The notes: generated from the letters alone by a model not told the origin. A DNA stretch of 64,000 bases from Moraxellaceae bacterium (GCA_030646295.1 JAUSND010000025.1:62001-126000); one strand, 5' to 3'. Shown: positions 1-8,881, counted from the first letter of the stretch. Numbers and translations are program-made.

Positions 1-902
1 ACCGGGTGCAGCATGGTGCGCTTGCCAATGGTGCGGTAGGGGTCCGGCACATCCGAGCGCAACAGGAGCCCGGGATTGTTGATGCCGCCACCGGCCAGCA
101 CCACATGGCGGGCGCGCACGGTCAGCGCCACACCTGTCGGGGTAACGCCATCCTGCTGCATGCCCAGACACAGCACGCCGGTGGCACGCTTGCCGTCATG
201 CAGGATTTTTTCGGCACGGGCACGATGATAAAGACGGGCACCATTCCTGAGTGCTTCCGGAATGGTGGTGACCAGCATGGATTGCTTGGCATTGGTGGGG
301 CAGCCAAGACCGCAATAGCCCAGATTCCAGCAGCCGTCCACATTGCGGGGAATGCCCTGCCAGCTCCAGCCAAGCTTGTCGCACCCGCGACGGATGACGT
401 CATTGTTGGCATTGGCCGGCACCGTCCAGGTGCCAATTTTCAGCCGCTGCTCCATGCGCTCAAACCACGGGGCCATCTGCTCCTTCTGCATGCCCTTCAC
501 ACCATGCACATCCGTCCATTGCCCCAGTGTGAGTGGTGGTGTGCGAAAGCTCGACGTCCAGTTTACCGTGGTCGACCCGCCGACACTGCGCCCCTGCAGG
601 ATCGTGATGCTGCCATCCTTGCTGGCACGGGCACCGCCCTCCTGATACAGGTCACGGTAGGCTGTGCGCTCATCCAGACGAAAATCACGCGAGGTGCGCA
701 ACGGTCCTTCCTCGATCAGCACCACATCAAGCCCGGCCTGCACCAGGATTTCTGCTGCCGTGCCGCCACCCGCACCCGTACCGACAATCACCACATCGCA
801 ACTGATTGTTTCATCCCGACGCAACTGTCCGGCATGCACCGACTTCCAGCCCGCCTCAACACCTTCGGCAAACGCATCCTTGATATCGCGAATCTCGACC
901 AT
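1..902 (-). CDS. laoA: GMC-family alcohol oxidoreductase, LaoA-like (3' end outside window)
   Basis: FAD-dependent oxidoreductase of the glucose-methanol-choline family, probably oxidising long-chain alcohols to aldehydes. Reading from the ATG at 902, the product has a dinucleotide-binding motif VVIVGTGAGGGTAAEIL near residue 35 and the GMC signature GRSVGGSTTVNW near residue 100. About 300 codons are visible before the window edge, so the substrate-binding half and catalytic His are not seen. It starts 10 bases after laoB and must share its transcript. The order GMC oxidase, Tat protein, aldehyde dehydrogenase, TetR matches P. aeruginosa laoABCR (PA0364-0367). The family is clear; the substrate is inferred from context. 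Confidence 0.85.
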   Translation of the reverse strand, partial: MVEIRDIKDAFAEGVEAGWKSVHAGQLRRDETISCDVVIVGTGAGGGTAAEILVQAGLDVVLIEEGPLRTSRDFRLDERTAYRDLYQEGGARASKDGSITILQGRSVGGSTTVNWTSSFRTPPLTLGQWTDVHGVKGMQKEQMAPWFERMEQRLKIGTWTVPANANNDVIRRGCDKLGWSWQGIPRNVDGCWNLGYCGLGCPTNAKQSMLVTTIPEALRNGARLYHRARAEKILHDGKRATGVLCLGMQQDGVTPTGVALTVRARHVVLAGGGINNPGLLLRSDVPDPYRTIGKRTMLHP

Positions 903-912
903 TGTATTGACC

Positions 913-1467
913 TCAGCCCACAACGCGCGGGGGAATGTAATTGATGGCGCCCCAGGCGCGCGGCTGCATGTACCAGTTCATTGCGATCATCTGGGTCAGC
1001 GCGACATAGCCGGCACGCAGGAGACCGAAGCGGCTATGGCTCCATGACGCGAGGAAGGCACTGATGTCTGCCGGAGCTGCTTCTGCCCAGTCCTTGTCCA
1101 GCCCCACAATGGTGTATCGCGTCGGGGGAAATGTCAGCAGATCAAACAACTGGTTAACCTGTTGCTGCCCGGCACGACTGCTGGCGGCCAGCAGCGAATC
1201 CAGCAACTGGATACTTTCATTCACGACAACCGCACGTGACTCGTCGGCAGGCAGGGCCCCTTCAAGTACAACCGGCATGAGTGCACGCAGGACCACCAGA
1301 TCCCCCGCACGCAGCACCCGCAGGCCGGCCGCCGGAGGCGCGCTGGCACACCCCGTCAACGCCGCAGAAAACGAAACCGTCGAGAGGGCAAGGGCGCCCC
1401 AGAAGCCGGTACGCAGAAAATCGCGACGGCCCGTGTCTACGGAAAGTGATGCAGCAACAGGCTTCAT
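913..1467 (-). CDS. laoB: Tat-exported lipoprotein-like LaoB homologue
   Basis: 184-residue protein with a twin-arginine signal (RRDFLRTGFWGALAL, residues 14-28), followed by a lipobox-like LTGC around residue 39. It is probably a folded periplasmic or membrane-anchored partner of the GMC oxidase next door. Many GMC dehydrogenases pair with a small Tat subunit of the gluconate 2-dehydrogenase subunit 3 type, and that general resemblance is what I rely on. A GGAG sits six bases before the ATG. An intrinsic terminator lies between this gene and laoC upstream, so it may be transcribed partly on its own. The biochemical role is unknown. Confidence 0.7.
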   Translation of the reverse strand: MKPVAASLSVDTGRRDFLRTGFWGALALSTVSFSAALTGCASAPPAAGLRVLRAGDLVVLRALMPVVLEGALPADESRAVVVNESIQLLDSLLAASSRAGQQQVNQLFDLLTFPPTRYTIVGLDKDWAEAAPADISAFLASWSHSRFGLLRAGYVALTQMIAMNWYMQPRAWGAINYIPPRVVG

Positions 1468-1502
1468 GAAACGCTCCAGCCATCAACAAAAACTTCATTC
1501 AT

Positions 1503-1542
1503 AAAAAAGGGCTTTCCGGCAGGGAGTGCACGGAAAACCCTT
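1503..1542 (-). terminator. Intrinsic terminator between laoC and laoB
   Basis: Two 12-base arms (1507-1518 and 1531-1542) pair with one mismatch around a 12-base loop. On the minus strand the hairpin is followed directly by six T. It lies 22 bases after the laoC stop and before laoB, so it should reduce transcription from laoC into laoBA. Confidence 0.75.
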
Positions 1543-1564
1543 GTGACGCCATCAGTTCTGCAGA

Positions 1565-3007
1565 TTACTTGAGCAGATAGTTCTTGATGATCTTGTGAAC
1601 ACCCTTGTTGAACGGCGGAAGCACGTAGCGCAGGGCATAAAACTTCGGCTTTTCCAGCACAGCCTTGGCATTCGACATTGCCATGAAGCCTTCGCGGCCA
1701 TGGTATTTGCCCATGCCTGACGCCCCGACACCACCAAAGGGCAAATCATCAACACCCACATGGCTCATCACTTCATTGACGCACATGCCACCAGAGTGGG
1801 TATTGGCAGCCACATAATCGGCCCGACCGGAGTTCCAGTCGAAATAATACAGCGCCAGCGGGCGTGGACGGCTGTTGATGTAACCCAGCGCATCATCCAG
1901 CGTGGAGTATTCGGTAATGGCCAGCACCGGTCCGAAAATTTCATTCTGCATGATCTGCATGTCCGGCGTAACACCGGTCACCAGTGTTACCGGGATCTTG
2001 CGCGTATTCACGAAGGATTCATTGGCCGGATTGATCTCGATGATCTTTGCACCCTGTGCACGCGCATCGTCCAGATAGCTCTGCACGCGCTTGTACTGCT
2101 TGTCATTGATGACACTGGTGAAATCCGGATTGTTCAGCATGGTCGGGTACATCTTGCTGACCTGCGCAGTAAAGGCAGTGACAAATTCCTGTGTCTTGCC
2201 TTTTGGCAGCATCAGGTAATCCGGTGCCACGCAGGTCTGTCCGGCGTTCCAGCACTTGCCGAAAGAAATACGCTCGGCCGCATCCACAATCGGATAGGAA
2301 TCGTGCACCACCACTGGCGACTTGCCGCCCAGTTCCAGCAGCACGGGCGTCAGGTTCTTGGCGGCCTCGGCCATCACGGTACGACCGACATTGGTCGAGC
2401 CGGTGAACGTGATCTGGTCAAACGGCAGCTTGGGGAATGTTTCGGAAATCTCGCCACGGCCGGTAAATACCGCAACATGATCCTCGGCAAAGGCTTCGGC
2501 CAGCATCTTCTTGACCGTCTCGCCCACACGCGGAGTAAAACCGGACATCTTGATCATCACGCGGTTACCTGCAGCGAGGGCACACATGAGCGGGCCGACC
2601 GCCAGGAAAATCGGGTAGTTCCACGGCACGATGATGCCCACCACGCCCAGCGGCTGATACACCACCTTGGCAGAGGCCGGCATCTGCAATGCGCTGACAT
2701 GGCGCTTTTCAGGACGCATCCATTTGCGCAGGTTTTTCTTGTAGTACTTGGCCGCCTCCAGCGAGGTCAGGATCTCGGCAATCTTGGTCTCGTCCTTGGA
2801 TCGGCTGCCAAAGTCATCATTGGCGGCCTGAGCCAGCTCGTCGATATATTTCACGAAGACGCGGCGGAACTGCTCCAGATGGGCAACACGCTCATCGGCA
2901 CTGGGCATCGGACGCTGACGATATGCCTGCTTCTGCAGCTGGAACACGCGATGCAGCTCGGCAATTTCCGGATTGGCAGCAGGCATTTCGACGAGATTGG
3001 CAACCAT
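1565..3007 (-). CDS. laoC: Aldehyde dehydrogenase, LaoC / coniferyl-aldehyde dehydrogenase type
   Basis: 480-residue NAD(P)-dependent aldehyde dehydrogenase that oxidises an aldehyde to the acid. It shows the general-base motif ELGGKSP and the catalytic-cysteine segment GQTCVAPDY, plus the early NYP motif (VPWNYPIF). Length and motifs fit the class 3-like/coniferyl-aldehyde group, which accepts hydrophobic aldehydes. GAGGA lies seven bases before the ATG. It is divergent from the TetR gene laoR, and its promoter is overlapped by an inverted repeat. In the LaoABCR model it takes the aldehyde made by LaoA to a fatty acid. The enzyme class is certain; the substrate is inferred. Confidence 0.88.
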   Translation of the reverse strand: MVANLVEMPAANPEIAELHRVFQLQKQAYRQRPMPSADERVAHLEQFRRVFVKYIDELAQAANDDFGSRSKDETKIAEILTSLEAAKYYKKNLRKWMRPEKRHVSALQMPASAKVVYQPLGVVGIIVPWNYPIFLAVGPLMCALAAGNRVMIKMSGFTPRVGETVKKMLAEAFAEDHVAVFTGRGEISETFPKLPFDQITFTGSTNVGRTVMAEAAKNLTPVLLELGGKSPVVVHDSYPIVDAAERISFGKCWNAGQTCVAPDYLMLPKGKTQEFVTAFTAQVSKMYPTMLNNPDFTSVINDKQYKRVQSYLDDARAQGAKIIEINPANESFVNTRKIPVTLVTGVTPDMQIMQNEIFGPVLAITEYSTLDDALGYINSRPRPLALYYFDWNSGRADYVAANTHSGGMCVNEVMSHVGVDDLPFGGVGASGMGKYHGREGFMAMSNAKAVLEKPKFYALRYVLPPFNKGVHKIIKNYLLK

Positions 3008-3059
3008 GATGAAGTCCTCGGTAAGGCAGCGCCCGGACCCGGGCGGTGAATGGGTTACA

Positions 3060-3088
3060 TTTCTAGAGTATTTGCTCTAGACTGTCAA
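3060..3088 (-). promoter_or_regulatory. Predicted laoC promoter (sigma-70 type)
   Basis: On the minus strand a perfect -35 TTGACA (3088-3083) is followed after 17 bases by TAGAAA (3065-3060, four of six matches to TATAAT). Transcription would start near 3053, giving a leader of about 46 bases. The inverted repeat at 3062-3081 fills the spacer and touches the -10. Confidence 0.65.
3062..3081. promoter_or_regulatory. Inverted repeat, candidate LaoR operator
   Basis: Perfect 7-base arms TCTAGAG and CTCTAGA separated by six bases. It lies between divergent laoC and laoR and overlaps the predicted laoC promoter. Size and placement suit a TetR dimer acting as repressor. Binding by LaoR is inferred. 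Confidence 0.7.
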
Positions 3089-3126
3089 TCATGCGTTAGT
3101 ATTGAGCCCCCATCAAGGAAGCCGGC

Positions 3127-3798
3127 GTGAAGACTCGCGACAAGATACTCATGAAAAGCCAGGACCTGTTCAATGAACGGGGCGAGCGCAATGTGACCAC
3201 CAACCACATTGCGGCGGCGCTTGGCATCAGCCCCGGGAACCTCTACTACCACTTTCGCAACAAGGAGGAGATCATCTTTGATCTTTTCCTGCAGTACGAA
3301 AGCCGGACACAGTCACTGCTGATGGCGCCAGCCGACCGCGACCTGACCTATACGGACAAGATCGGCTACTTTGAAGGCATCCTGGACAACATGTGGGAAT
3401 ACCGCTTCCTGCACCGGGACCTGGAGCAGATCCTGGACGGCAACCCCGCCCTGCGTGAGCGCTATCGCAGCTTTGCACTGCTGGTACTGGGGCAGGGCCG
3501 CCGGATTTACGAACGTCTGGCCGAGTCCGGGCTGGTGGAGGCCGATGACGATGCCATCGAGGCACTCATCGTGAACATCTGGGTAGTCACGTCGAGCTGG
3601 ATTTCTTTCCTGCATACCTCGGGTATTTATGGGAAAAATGAAGATATCAGCCGCGATCTTCTCCGAAAAGGAATCTATCAGATCGTCATGCTGGAGGCGC
3701 CCTACCTACGCGGGGAAGCCCAGGACAAGCTGCCCGAGATGAAGCACTACTATGGCGGGCCGGCAAATCCTGACCAGCCGTCATTGAGACTGGCATAA
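3127..3798 (+). CDS. laoR: TetR-family regulator, LaoR-like
   Basis: 223-residue TetR-type repressor. The N-terminal helix-turn-helix is clear (TTNHIAAALGISPGNLYYHF, residues 25-44), followed by a helical ligand-binding domain. The GTG at 3127 is chosen because AGGA lies seven bases upstream; an in-frame ATG at 3151 would cut into the first helix of the domain. It is divergent from laoC with a perfect inverted repeat between them, so it probably represses the lao genes and perhaps itself. In P. aeruginosa LaoR responds to a long-chain pathway intermediate; the same is assumed here. Confidence 0.82.
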   Translation: MKTRDKILMKSQDLFNERGERNVTTNHIAAALGISPGNLYYHFRNKEEIIFDLFLQYESRTQSLLMAPADRDLTYTDKIGYFEGILDNMWEYRFLHRDLEQILDGNPALRERYRSFALLVLGQGRRIYERLAESGLVEADDDAIEALIVNIWVVTSSWISFLHTSGIYGKNEDISRDLLRKGIYQIVMLEAPYLRGEAQDKLPEMKHYYGGPANPDQPSLRLA

Positions 3799-3943
3799 AA
3801 GAGCCAAATCAACAGCTTGCGGAGGAATCCAAGAACTCACTTGAGTTTTTGCCAAGCCTGTCATAGTCTCGGACGAAGAAGTCATTCATTGTCAGTGCCA
3901 ATACTGATCAGCCCGGCCGGCTGCAACCCATGGAAGCTCGACC

Positions 3944-4471
3944 ATGTCACTACAAAAACTGTTGACCGCAATCATCCTTTCTTCAGGCGTGCTGGCAGCA
4001 TCCGCCAGTGCCCGTGACGCTGAAAAGCCCTATGTTGGCGTGGACTACACCATGCTGCAGCTTGAGGACGTCGGCATTGATGTTGAACCGTATGCACTCC
4101 GTGTACGCGGCGGCTCTGTTGTCGCCAAGTATCTGGCGGTTGAAGCTCATGCCGCTGCCGGCGTGAGCAGTGACACGGTGCAGGGAGCACGCATCAACCT
4201 GAACTCGCTGTACGCCGTCTACCTGCGTCCGCAAGTCTCGCTCGGAGCCCTGCATGTTTACGGTCTGGTCGGATATGGCTACCTGAACATTGCCGTGAAA
4301 GACGCGGCATTCGGCTCATACGACCAGGACGAATCGGACTTTACCTTCGGCGCGGGCGCACAGCTGGATCTGGGCTCGAACTGGGCCGTAAATGCCAGCT
4401 ATATCCAGCAGCTCAAGGTTGAGGACTTCCAGGTGGACTCCCTGAACGCCGGTGTTGTCTACCGCTTCTGA
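3944..4471 (+). CDS. Small outer-membrane beta-barrel protein
   Basis: 175-residue secreted protein with a signal peptide ending near ASASA (residue 23). Alternating hydrophobic strands follow, and the chain ends in VVYRF, a terminal Phe typical of outer-membrane barrels recognised by BAM. Length suits an eight-strand OmpA/OmpX-like barrel without a periplasmic domain. GGAAG lies eight bases before the ATG. It stands alone between laoR and the convergent hydrolase gene. No specific function can be read. It does not look like a close copy of the second barrel at 59975-60562. Confidence 0.7.
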   Translation: MSLQKLLTAIILSSGVLAASASARDAEKPYVGVDYTMLQLEDVGIDVEPYALRVRGGSVVAKYLAVEAHAAAGVSSDTVQGARINLNSLYAVYLRPQVSLGALHVYGLVGYGYLNIAVKDAAFGSYDQDESDFTFGAGAQLDLGSNWAVNASYIQQLKVEDFQVDSLNAGVVYRF

Positions 4472-4504
4472 CGCCTGGCACGCTGCCGGTAACGGCTAGA
4501 TGCC

Positions 4505-5545
4505 TCAAGCAATCCCCGACATTTCCGCCAGTTGCAGGGCGAGAAAGTCGGGGATTCTTTTTTCCAGGTAATACTGCGGCGCCAGTGGCGTCCCGCCCTC
4601 GATAAACCCGACATGCCCGCCGCGCCGGCACAGCTCGAAATGCACGGCGGAAGAAAGCTCATGCGCACCGGGCAACACCTCCGGTGTCATGAAAGGATCA
4701 TCGGCGGACTGGATCACCAGGGTGGGCCGGGCAATCCGGGACAGGAACTGGCGCGGGCTTGAGCGGTCGTAATAGTCGTGCACATCCTGAAAGCCGTGCA
4801 GCGGCGCAATCACTTCGTTGTCGTAATGCCAGAAGGAACGGAACGGACCTCGCCCCAGCTGCTCCCGCACCATCAGGGCGGCGGCATCCTCACCGCGCCG
4901 CTCCAGATGCGCCGCTTTTTCATGCCAGTATGCAACCAGCGTTTCCATGAAGTGCTGGCGATAGACGCGTGAAAAGCCGCTGTCCATACGATCCGCGCAC
5001 AACGTCAGCAGCAACGGAACCGAGACGGCAACCGCTGCAAAAACCGGTGCCGCTGCCTGCTGCTCACCCATCAGCTTGATCGTCATGCTGCCGCCCAGCG
5101 AGTAGCCAACCAGCGCCATGGGCGTCTCCGGATAACGCCGACCCAGATGCTGCAGCACCTGGGCAACGTCATCACTGGCGCCGGCATGGTAGGCACGCGG
5201 CCGGTTATTGGGGCGGCCACTGGCGCCGCGACAGTTCATGGCGACACTGGCCCAGCCACGCGCTGCCAGTGCGGCCTGCAACCCGAGTACATAATGCGAT
5301 TCGCTGGAGCCGGAGAGGCCGTGCACAACCAGCACCAGCGGAGAGTCGCCGGACCATCCGGCCGGACCATGCCAGTCCAGATCCAGAAAGTCGCCATCGG
5401 GCAACAACAGCTCTTCACGGGTGCGCGAGAGCACCGGCGGGCGGCGGAAGAAATTGGAGAACAGCGTCTGGGCGTGCGCATTGCGCAACCACCATGCCGG
5501 ACGGAAGGGGCTCTCGAACAATCCCTTCGGAAAGCGCGCGCTCAT
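4505..5545 (-). CDS. Alpha/beta hydrolase, YheT family
   Basis: 346-residue hydrolase of the YheT/UPF0017 group. It has the oxyanion segment VVHGLSGSSES, a conserved NCRGASG stretch, and the nucleophile elbow GYSLGGS. A late Asp (SADDPF) and His (GGHVGF) complete a plausible Ser-Asp-His triad. The family has esterase-like features, but the natural substrate is not established. The start overlaps the rsmD stop by four bases, so it is the last gene of the M16-M16-rsmD-yheT operon. Confidence 0.82.
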   Translation of the reverse strand: MSARFPKGLFESPFRPAWWLRNAHAQTLFSNFFRRPPVLSRTREELLLPDGDFLDLDWHGPAGWSGDSPLVLVVHGLSGSSESHYVLGLQAALAARGWASVAMNCRGASGRPNNRPRAYHAGASDDVAQVLQHLGRRYPETPMALVGYSLGGSMTIKLMGEQQAAAPVFAAVAVSVPLLLTLCADRMDSGFSRVYRQHFMETLVAYWHEKAAHLERRGEDAAALMVREQLGRGPFRSFWHYDNEVIAPLHGFQDVHDYYDRSSPRQFLSRIARPTLVIQSADDPFMTPEVLPGAHELSSAVHFELCRRGGHVGFIEGGTPLAPQYYLEKRIPDFLALQLAEMSGIA

Positions 5546-6132
5546 GCCTCCACTCCGTAACGCGCAAGAAAGGCATGCACCAGCCCTGCACGGGTCGTTC
5601 TGATCACCTGAATGTCCTCCGGCAGGCTGAGCGATGCCCAGTCAAGTTCGGACTCGATGTAGAGCAGCGACCCCGGATGCAACAGGTTCGCACGCAGCAG
5701 CGTACTGACCGTGGATGCCACCAGTCCCTTGTTGTAGGGCGGGTCCAGAAACACCACATCAAAGCCATTCAGCGGTCGCCAGTCGCCGGGACTGGCCAGC
5801 AAGGACTCTGCATCCCCACACAACAGACGGGCGTCTTCAGCACCCAACTCAGTGGCCGCCTGCTGCAATGCCTGGTACTGCGGTCGCTGACGCTCCACCA
5901 TGACCACAGAGGCGGCGCCACGCGACAACGCCTCGAAGCCGTGGGCGCCGCTGCCAGCGAATGCATCCAGACAGTGTGCCCCCGGAATTTCAAACTGCAG
6001 CCAGTTGAACAGTGTTTCCCGGACCCGGTCCGGCGTGGGGCGCAGGCCCTCGGCGTCGACAAAACGCAGGCGCCGGCTGCGCCACTTCCCTCCAACGATG
6101 CGCAGGGTGTTGCTGCTGCCGGGCCGGCTCAT
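5542..6132 (-). CDS. rsmD: 16S rRNA (guanine(966)-N2)-methyltransferase
   Basis: 196-residue SAM-dependent methyltransferase that modifies G966 of 16S rRNA in the small subunit. Diagnostic parts are the N-terminal RIVGGKWRSRRL, the SAM-binding LDAFAGSGAHGFEALSRGA, and the catalytic VVFLDPPYNKGL (DPPY). Length is typical. It overlaps the upstream M16 gene and the downstream yheT gene by four bases each, indicating translational coupling. Confidence 0.92.
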   Translation of the reverse strand: MSRPGSSNTLRIVGGKWRSRRLRFVDAEGLRPTPDRVRETLFNWLQFEIPGAHCLDAFAGSGAHGFEALSRGAASVVMVERQRPQYQALQQAATELGAEDARLLCGDAESLLASPGDWRPLNGFDVVFLDPPYNKGLVASTVSTLLRANLLHPGSLLYIESELDWASLSLPEDIQVIRTTRAGLVHAFLARYGVEA

Positions 6133-7538
6133 GGCGTTGATTTTCCGACCGTGATGGCCATCAGGCGATCCGGCTGCACATGCCGGCGAAACGCCGCCCG
6201 GATGTCGTCGGGCGTGACAGCCTCGATGCGGGCCAGGTACTGATCCAGATAATCCAGCGGCAAGCCGTAAAAACCGATGGCGCCCAGGTAACCCACAATG
6301 CTGGCGTTACTGGAGGCGCTCATGGGAAAGCCCTGCACAATGCTCGTCTTGGCCTCACGCACGGCCGCCTCATCCGGACCCTGCTTCACGAAGTCCGTGA
6401 GTATCTGGCGCGTCAGCCGCAAGGCCTCATCACGCTGGTCGCTGCGCGTCGACAGGCTGATCAGGAATGGCCCCTCTGCACGCATTGGCGTGAATCCTGA
6501 ATACACGCCATAGGTCAGCCCCCGCTTCTGGCGCAGCTCCCGCATCAGCAACGATGTGAACGCGCCACCACCCAGAATCTCGTTGCCAACCAGCAATGCG
6601 TAGAAGTCCGGATCGCTGCGACTGATCCCGGCGGCGCCCAGCAGGATATGTGTCTGTTGCGACGGAAACTCGTGATGCAGGTGCCGCGCCTTTTTCAGTG
6701 GCGGCACTTCTGGCAGTGCCGGAGCAGGCTCCCCCACCGGCAGGGCCGCACTGAGATCATCAGCCACTTTCTCGGCCGTGGCGCGATCAAGATCGCCCAC
6801 CAGGGCAATCGTCAGGTTGCGTGCCACATAAAAGCGCTGATGAAACCGTGCCAGATCGTCCCGGGCCAGCCTTGCCAGCGTGGTGCGGGTACCTGAGGGA
6901 GGCTGGGAATAAGGATGCTTGCCATACACATTCTGGTAAAACAGGCGGCTGGCCAGGGCAGCCGGGGACTGCTCCTGCTGCTGCTGCCCCACTTCACTGC
7001 CCTGCTGGATGCGCGCAAAGGGCTCGGCCGGAAATGCCGGATGTGCCACTACGTCGGCAAACACCGCCAGTGCCGGCTCGCGGAAGGCCGGATCACTCAG
7101 CACCCGCAACTCCGCCACCGCCATGTCGCGATGCGCAGACGCACTGTAGCTGGCACCCACCTGTTCAAAGGCGGCAGCAATTGCAGACGTATCGCGCGAC
7201 GCAGTGCCTTCATCCAGCATGCGACTGACCGAGGAGGCCAGTCCACCCAGCTCGCCATCGCGGGCCGCACCCGCATCAAACACCAGGCGGACATCCAGCA
7301 TGGGCAATTCGTCGGCACGGACAAAAAGCACGCGGGCCCCGTTCGCGGTTGTCCATGACTCGATGGCAAAGTGACGGCGGCTCAAGGGCGCTGATGACAA
7401 TGCCCTGGGGCTGTCCAGACGCTCCAGCGAGGTCACCGGACCCGCGGCCACATTGCCAGCCTTTGACGCTTCGGCCAGTGCCGCCCCCAGCAACAGCGAG
7501 CCCCCCAGAACAAGCGTCGCGAAAATACCCTGCTTCAT
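6129..7538 (-). CDS. M16 peptidase-like protein, non-catalytic partner
   Basis: 469-residue periplasmic protein with a signal peptide (LVLGGSLLLGAALAEA). It has the M16 fold but lacks the HxxEH zinc motif: the matching region reads SVSRMLDEGTAS. It keeps the C-terminal substrate-binding RxxxxY motif (KRGLTYGVYS). In bacterial M16B pairs one subunit carries the zinc site and the other the R/Y pair, which matches these adjacent genes. The start overlaps the catalytic subunit gene by four bases. The substrate is unknown. Confidence 0.85.
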   Translation of the reverse strand: MKQGIFATLVLGGSLLLGAALAEASKAGNVAAGPVTSLERLDSPRALSSAPLSRRHFAIESWTTANGARVLFVRADELPMLDVRLVFDAGAARDGELGGLASSVSRMLDEGTASRDTSAIAAAFEQVGASYSASAHRDMAVAELRVLSDPAFREPALAVFADVVAHPAFPAEPFARIQQGSEVGQQQQEQSPAALASRLFYQNVYGKHPYSQPPSGTRTTLARLARDDLARFHQRFYVARNLTIALVGDLDRATAEKVADDLSAALPVGEPAPALPEVPPLKKARHLHHEFPSQQTHILLGAAGISRSDPDFYALLVGNEILGGGAFTSLLMRELRQKRGLTYGVYSGFTPMRAEGPFLISLSTRSDQRDEALRLTRQILTDFVKQGPDEAAVREAKTSIVQGFPMSASSNASIVGYLGAIGFYGLPLDYLDQYLARIEAVTPDDIRAAFRRHVQPDRLMAITVGKSTP

Positions 7539-8881
7539 GGCAATACTCCCGCAGCCAGTTCAGACGGCTCCAGCCGGAGCAGCGTACGGCGTGATGGCAC
7601 CAGCCAGCGCCCCGCTGCCTTTTGCACGGCTTCAGGGGTAATGGCGCGCAAGGTCTGCGGCCACTCCTCCAGGGCGCGCCACGACGAACCCACACTTTCA
7701 AGACGACCAATACTGGAGGCCTGTTCACGCACGGAATCGCGGGAAAACACATCCTCGGCCAGCAGCCCGGCAAACACGCGCTGCAACTCTTCTGCCGTGA
7801 CGGTTTCCGTTTTCAGCTTTTCGATTTCGGCCAGCAACGCGACCTGTACTTCATCAAGCGTCTTGCCCGGCGCAGGTACGGCAGTCACCACAAACAGGGT
7901 GTCGCCGCGCGCAAACGCGTCATAACCGGAACTGACGGCCGCCGCGACGCGCTGCTCACGCACCAGCCGGGTTTCCAGGCGGGCACTGAAGCCTTCGTCC
8001 AGCACCCCGGCCAGCAGGCGCAGGGCCTCGGCCTCACCGGGCTGAGCGGTATGGCGGGACGGCACATTGAACCCCAGATAAAGGGCCGGCACCTTGCCCG
8101 GCAGGCGCAACGTCATCTGCCGCTCGCCAGGCTCGGCGAGCTCGCGCGGTGGCTGCACCCGCGGCAGGGGATGCGAAGGGATAGCCGCAAAATAGCGGTC
8201 GGCCAGCGCACGTACCTCCGCCGGATCAACATCGCCGGCAATGACCAGTGTGGCGTTATTGGGCGAATACCAGGTGTCGTACCACTTCTTCAGATCATCG
8301 AGAGTCAGCGCCTCCAGATCACGCATCCAGCCCACGGTGGGCTGACGACTGGAACTGGTCAGCCAGGCCAGTGCATGAAAACGCTCCAGTGCCAGCGACT
8401 GGGGATTGTCATCGGTGCGCTGCCGGCGCTCCTCCATGACCACACGGAGTTCCTGGGCCACCTCTTCCGGCTTGAACACCAGGTTGCGCATGCGGTCCGC
8501 CTCCAGCTCCAGCGCGAGTGCCAGCTTGTCGGCGGTATACACCTGGTAATAGGCGGTGTAATCGTCCGTGGTGAACGCGTTGTCTTCGCCGCCGTACATC
8601 GACACGATGCGGGAGAACTCGCCATTGGGCACCTTGGTGGTGCCCTTGAACATCATGTGCTCCAGCGCATGCGACATGCCGGTGAGGCCTTGCGGCTCCA
8701 GACTGGAGCCGACGCGGTACCAGATCTGGGCCACCACCACGGGCGAGCGGTGGTCTTCGCGCACCACCACCTTGAGACCATTATCGAGACTGAACTCGGT
8801 CGTGACCGGGGCAGCCGCCTGCAGCAGACAAGGCATGACCAGCAGCGCCGGTAACAGCCGGCGGAGAAAGCGTGGTGTCAT
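7535..8881 (-). CDS. M16 zinc peptidase, catalytic partner
   Basis: 448-residue periplasmic metallopeptidase. The inverted zinc motif is HALEHMMFKG (HxxEH), with the downstream Glu in the ALELEADRMRN region. The ATG at 8881 is chosen because it opens a normal signal peptide (MTPRFLRRLLPALLVMPCLLQA); a GTG at 8935 would add 18 residues without a good ribosome site. It heads the operon M16-M16-rsmD-yheT and is divergent from ftsY. It probably forms a heterodimer with the next gene product to degrade peptides in the periplasm. Confidence 0.88.
   Translation of the reverse strand: MTPRFLRRLLPALLVMPCLLQAAAPVTTEFSLDNGLKVVVREDHRSPVVVAQIWYRVGSSLEPQGLTGMSHALEHMMFKGTTKVPNGEFSRIVSMYGGEDNAFTTDDYTAYYQVYTADKLALALELEADRMRNLVFKPEEVAQELRVVMEERRQRTDDNPQSLALERFHALAWLTSSSRQPTVGWMRDLEALTLDDLKKWYDTWYSPNNATLVIAGDVDPAEVRALADRYFAAIPSHPLPRVQPPRELAEPGERQMTLRLPGKVPALYLGFNVPSRHTAQPGEAEALRLLAGVLDEGFSARLETRLVREQRVAAAVSSGYDAFARGDTLFVVTAVPAPGKTLDEVQVALLAEIEKLKTETVTAEELQRVFAGLLAEDVFSRDSVREQASSIGRLESVGSSWRALEEWPQTLRAITPEAVQKAAGRWLVPSRRTLLRLEPSELAAGVLP

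Noticed and set aside
6-944. Long plus-strand open frame opposite the GMC oxidase
   Set aside because: It is antisense to a clear GMC domain on the minus strand and has no recognisable motifs; high GC creates such shadows.
1760-3049. 429-codon frame opposite laoC
   Set aside because: Antisense to a full aldehyde dehydrogenase; composition is His/Gln/Arg-rich, typical of a shadow.
7622-8854. 410-codon frame opposite the M16 peptidase
   Set aside because: Antisense to the HxxEH enzyme, no signal or domain.
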